A stretch of 8,044 bases of DNA from assembly GCA_028868335.1 (NCBI GenBank), contig JAGWUU010000143.1, forward strand, positions 1 through 8,044, in the 5' to 3' direction. Position numbers and translations under genes: made by a program. Source of the DNA: Sphingomonadales bacterium. GTDB lineage: Bacteria > Pseudomonadota > Alphaproteobacteria > Sphingomonadales > Sphingomonadaceae. The notes beneath the pieces were generated by a model. The model did not search any database, was not told where the DNA came from, and saw only the letters and a program-made list of their open reading frames with translations. Positions 6,074 through 8,044 of the stretch are shown here, piece by piece (the stretch's first letter is position 1; each line of letters opens with the position of its first letter).

Positions 6074-7669
6074 CTAGCGTTGCCGACGACGACTGGCAAC
6101 CGCACTTGCGACAAGAAGAATTGCGGCCCAGCCAAGCGCAAGCATGTTGCCCAGCCGCGCGAACAGCGTGGGCGGCAGCGCGGCGGGGATGATCCCGTCA
6201 AGCCGCCCGGCCTGCAAGCGGGGCACCGATTGCAGCACCACGCCGTCCGGGGCGATCACCGCGCTGATCCCGGTGGTTGTGGCGCGCAGCACCGGCAGTC
6301 CTTCCTCGGCGGCGCGAAGCCGTGCCTGGGCGAGATGCTGGGGCGGTCCGGAGGCGCCGAACCAGCCGTCGTTGGAAGGGTTGAACAGGAACTGCGGGCG
6401 ATGCTCGCGATCGACGACCCGTCCCGAGAAGATGATCTCATAGCAGACCTGCACCCCGACATGACCCCAGGCGCCAAGGTCCAGCGTGCGCGGTCCCGGC
6501 CCCGGCCAGAAGTCGATGTCGCCCGGCACCAGCCGCGACAGGCCGAGCGGGGTCAGCAGCGGGCGCATCGGCAGGTATTCGCCGTAGGGGACGAGGTGCG
6601 CCTTGGCGTAGCTGCCAACGATCGTACCGGTCGGATCGAGCACCGTCACCGAATTGCGCGCGCCAGCCGCGATGCCGTCCCTGATTTCGAGATCGGTCGC
6701 TCCGGTCAGCAACAGGGTTCCGGGGCTCGCCACGGCGCCCAGCCGCCGCCGCGCCAGAACCGGGTCGGCGCCGTAGTTTCCGAGGTAGTAGCGGTCAGGA
6801 TAACCTTCGCGCAGATAGTCGGGAACGCCGCTTTCAGGCCAGAGGAGCAGGCGGTGCTGACCCGGGAACTGCGGTGCCGACAGGCTGGCGAGCCGCACGA
6901 AATTGAGCGGGAACCGTTCGGGATCGTTGAGTTCGGTCTGGGGGATGGCGGGCTGCACCAGTGTATAGCGCAGGCCGTCCGGCGCTGGGCGCGGAGCAGG
7001 ATCGCGCGGCCACGGCGATGCCAGCAGCACCAGCGGCAGCGCGACCATCGCCACTCCACGCAGGTCAACCTTGCCGCGGCGCAGGGCGATCGTCAGGCTG
7101 CCAGCGAGCAGTGCGACAATCCCCGACAGGGCATAGGTTCCGGTTAACGGCAGTATTGCGGCAAGGCCGGGGCGATCGAACGGTCCCAGTGCGATCGCGG
7201 CCAGCGGGTTCCAGGGAAATCCGGTGAACGCCCAGCTTCGTAGCCATTCCGCGACGATCCAGCACCCGGCGAATGCCGTTACCAGCGCGCCGAGGTTGGC
7301 GCGGCCCAGCCGCCATCCAGCCAGCGCGGCCAACGCCGGATAGACTGCGAGATAGAAGCTCAGCAGCACTACCGCGACCCAGCCCAGCCAGGCCGGCATC
7401 GCTGCCTGATAGGTGAAGGCAGTGGCGATCCAACTGTTGCCGAGCGTGAAGAGGCCCACCCCGAACAGCCAGCCGACCAGCGCGGCGCGCTTCCAGTCTT
7501 GCGCGCGGCCAACCAGCTCGATCAGCGCCGCAAGGCCAAGCAGTGCCACCGGCCAGAAATGCAGCGGTTCAAACCCGGTCGCCGTCAGCGCGCCGCATAT
7601 CGGCGCCGCCACCACGCCAGCCCTGCGGCCGGAAAGCCGGTTCCATCCCTGCTGAACTTGTTGAAGCAC
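6074..7669 (-). CDS. lnt: Apolipoprotein N-acyltransferase
   Basis: Lnt adds the third acyl chain to the N-terminal cysteine of lipoproteins in the inner membrane, before export by the Lol system. From GTG 7669 the protein has 531 residues, close to the usual 500-530. The first ~215 residues hold several hydrophobic segments (for example around GALTATGFEPLHFWPVALLG and the block with WNPLAAIALG). A nitrilase-like periplasmic domain follows, with the catalytic triad E279 (LLLWPESGVP), K356 (SYAKAHLVPYGEYLP) and C409 (GVQVCYEIIF). FNPSNDGWFG is the conserved segment after it. A last membrane helix (about 510-528) ends in a basic RRRQR tail. The start is chosen because AAGGAAGG precedes this GTG. 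An in-frame TTG at 7720 would add 17 polar residues and has no ribosome binding site. It is upstream of metK in the same direction. Confidence 0.97.
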   Translation of the reverse strand: MLQQVQQGWNRLSGRRAGVVAAPICGALTATGFEPLHFWPVALLGLAALIELVGRAQDWKRAALVGWLFGVGLFTLGNSWIATAFTYQAAMPAWLGWVAVVLLSFYLAVYPALAALAGWRLGRANLGALVTAFAGCWIVAEWLRSWAFTGFPWNPLAAIALGPFDRPGLAAILPLTGTYALSGIVALLAGSLTIALRRGKVDLRGVAMVALPLVLLASPWPRDPAPRPAPDGLRYTLVQPAIPQTELNDPERFPLNFVRLASLSAPQFPGQHRLLLWPESGVPDYLREGYPDRYYLGNYGADPVLARRRLGAVASPGTLLLTGATDLEIRDGIAAGARNSVTVLDPTGTIVGSYAKAHLVPYGEYLPMRPLLTPLGLSRLVPGDIDFWPGPGPRTLDLGAWGHVGVQVCYEIIFSGRVVDREHRPQFLFNPSNDGWFGASGPPQHLAQARLRAAEEGLPVLRATTTGISAVIAPDGVVLQSVPRLQAGRLDGIIPAALPPTLFARLGNMLALGWAAILLVASAVASRRRQR

Positions 7670-7672
7670 TGG

Positions 7673-7680
7673 CCTTCCTT
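7673..7680 (-). promoter_or_regulatory. Ribosome binding site that decides the lnt start
   Basis: On the - strand AAGGAAGG lies 3 bases before GTG 7669 (6 bases counted from its AAGGA part). It is a near-ideal Shine-Dalgarno sequence in a stretch that would otherwise be inside the coding region if translation began at TTG 7720. It therefore supports the shorter lnt product. Confidence 0.6.
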
Positions 7681-7708
7681 TTCGCAACGCCTGCAAAGCA
7701 GAAGGACG

Positions 7709-7729
7709 GTCCCTAAACAAGTTCGGGAC
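7709..7729 (-). terminator. Weak hairpin between the DUF4167-like gene and lnt
   Basis: GTCCC (7709-7713) and GGGAC (7725-7729) can pair over five G-C-rich base pairs with an 11-base loop. It sits 28 bases or more past the stop of the upstream gene on the - strand. No T-run follows, so termination is doubtful. The rest of the 88-bp gap (7670-7757) shows no convincing promoter. Confidence 0.2.
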
Positions 7730-7757
7730 GGATGGGTTGGTGAAATGCTGGTGGTGG

Positions 7758-8044
7758 TCAGTTCACCGATTCGAGCGCTTCACCGGCATCGCCGGCCGAA
7801 GGCTTCTTGCGCGGCCGACCACGACGCGGCTTGGCCGGAGCCTCCTCATCGGCGGCAACAGGCGGGGCCGAGATGGCAGGCGGCAGCGAAGCGGGATCAA
7901 GACCTGCCGGTTCGCCGCCTTCGTCCCTGCGTTCCGCACGCCGCGGGCGGCGATCGTCGCGCTCGCGCCGGGGGCGCAGGCCGCGAGTATTGCGGTTCTC
8001 GCGAACAAAGGGATTTTCCGCGGGCTCATAGGGGTTGGAGGCCT
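7758..8044 (-). CDS. C-terminal tail of a basic, disordered protein, probably DUF4167 family, with an AT-hook-like motif
   Basis: Reading from the right edge, one frame stays open for 94 codons to a TGA at 7760-7758. It starts NPYEPAENPFVRENRNTRG, continues through Arg/Asp-rich repeats (RPRRERDDRRPRRAERRD) and an LDPASLPPAI stretch, then PAKPRRGRPRKKP, ending GEALESVN. No in-frame start is needed because the gene enters from outside the window. The composition is that of a disordered, nucleic-acid-binding tail. The Arg-rich tract followed by 'LPPAI' and RRGRPRK resembles the C-terminal tails of alphaproteobacterial DUF4167 proteins as I remember them from sphingomonads; the DUF4167 domain itself would lie to the right. 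PRRGRPRKK matches an AT-hook core (RGRPRK), so minor-groove DNA binding is possible. The family assignment is a judgement from style, and the overlapping frame-shifted ORF here is a shadow. Confidence 0.6.
   Translation of the reverse strand, partial: ASNPYEPAENPFVRENRNTRGLRPRRERDDRRPRRAERRDEGGEPAGLDPASLPPAISAPPVAADEEAPAKPRRGRPRKKPSAGDAGEALESVN

Noticed and set aside
6080..7147. 355-codon + strand frame opposite lnt
   Set aside because: lnt has its full catalytic triad on the - strand. This frame is composed of Arg/Gln/Gly-rich sequence typical of an antisense shadow.

Overview
The window is GC-rich, densely coded bacterial DNA. It most likely comes from an alphaproteobacterium of the order Sphingomonadales (Novosphingobium or a relative). 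This rests on protein sequence style, on the lnt-metK neighbourhood, and on the end of what looks like an alphaproteobacterial DUF4167 protein at the right edge. It is a judgement from recognition, not from a database search. No tRNA, rRNA, insertion sequence, CRISPR array, phage gene or origin was seen.

Left half (1-4406, + strand). The window opens in the last 49 codons of a CoA-transferase beta subunit (scoB type). It is followed 11 bp later by a membrane-anchored serine hydrolase of the beta-lactamase/class C family. After a short gap with a hairpin and a strong ribosome binding site come three closely packed genes. These are a nitronate-monooxygenase-like flavin oxidoreductase, a ferritin-like protein with a complete six-residue diiron ligand set, and a small exported His-rich glycine-zipper protein. 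A 133-bp AT-richer gap with several inverted repeats and a possible promoter leads to a glutathione S-transferase.

Right half (4403-8044, - strand, read from high to low coordinates). The end of a basic, disordered protein with an AT-hook-like motif (probably DUF4167) is followed by lnt (apolipoprotein N-acyltransferase), then metK (S-adenosylmethionine synthetase), then a small uncharacterised protein. The C-terminus of that protein faintly recalls CutA/NIF3-type folds. The two halves converge, and the stop codons of the GST gene and the small gene overlap.

How the genes fit together. lnt and metK are housekeeping genes: outer-membrane lipoprotein maturation and methyl-donor supply. The most interesting part is the pairing of a flavin oxidoreductase with a histidine-containing ferritin-like diiron protein, ten bases apart. 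This could be an oxidative enzyme pair acting on a lipid, nitro or CoA-linked substrate, but that is inference. Nothing in the sequence identifies the substrate, and no clear defence or mobile system is present.
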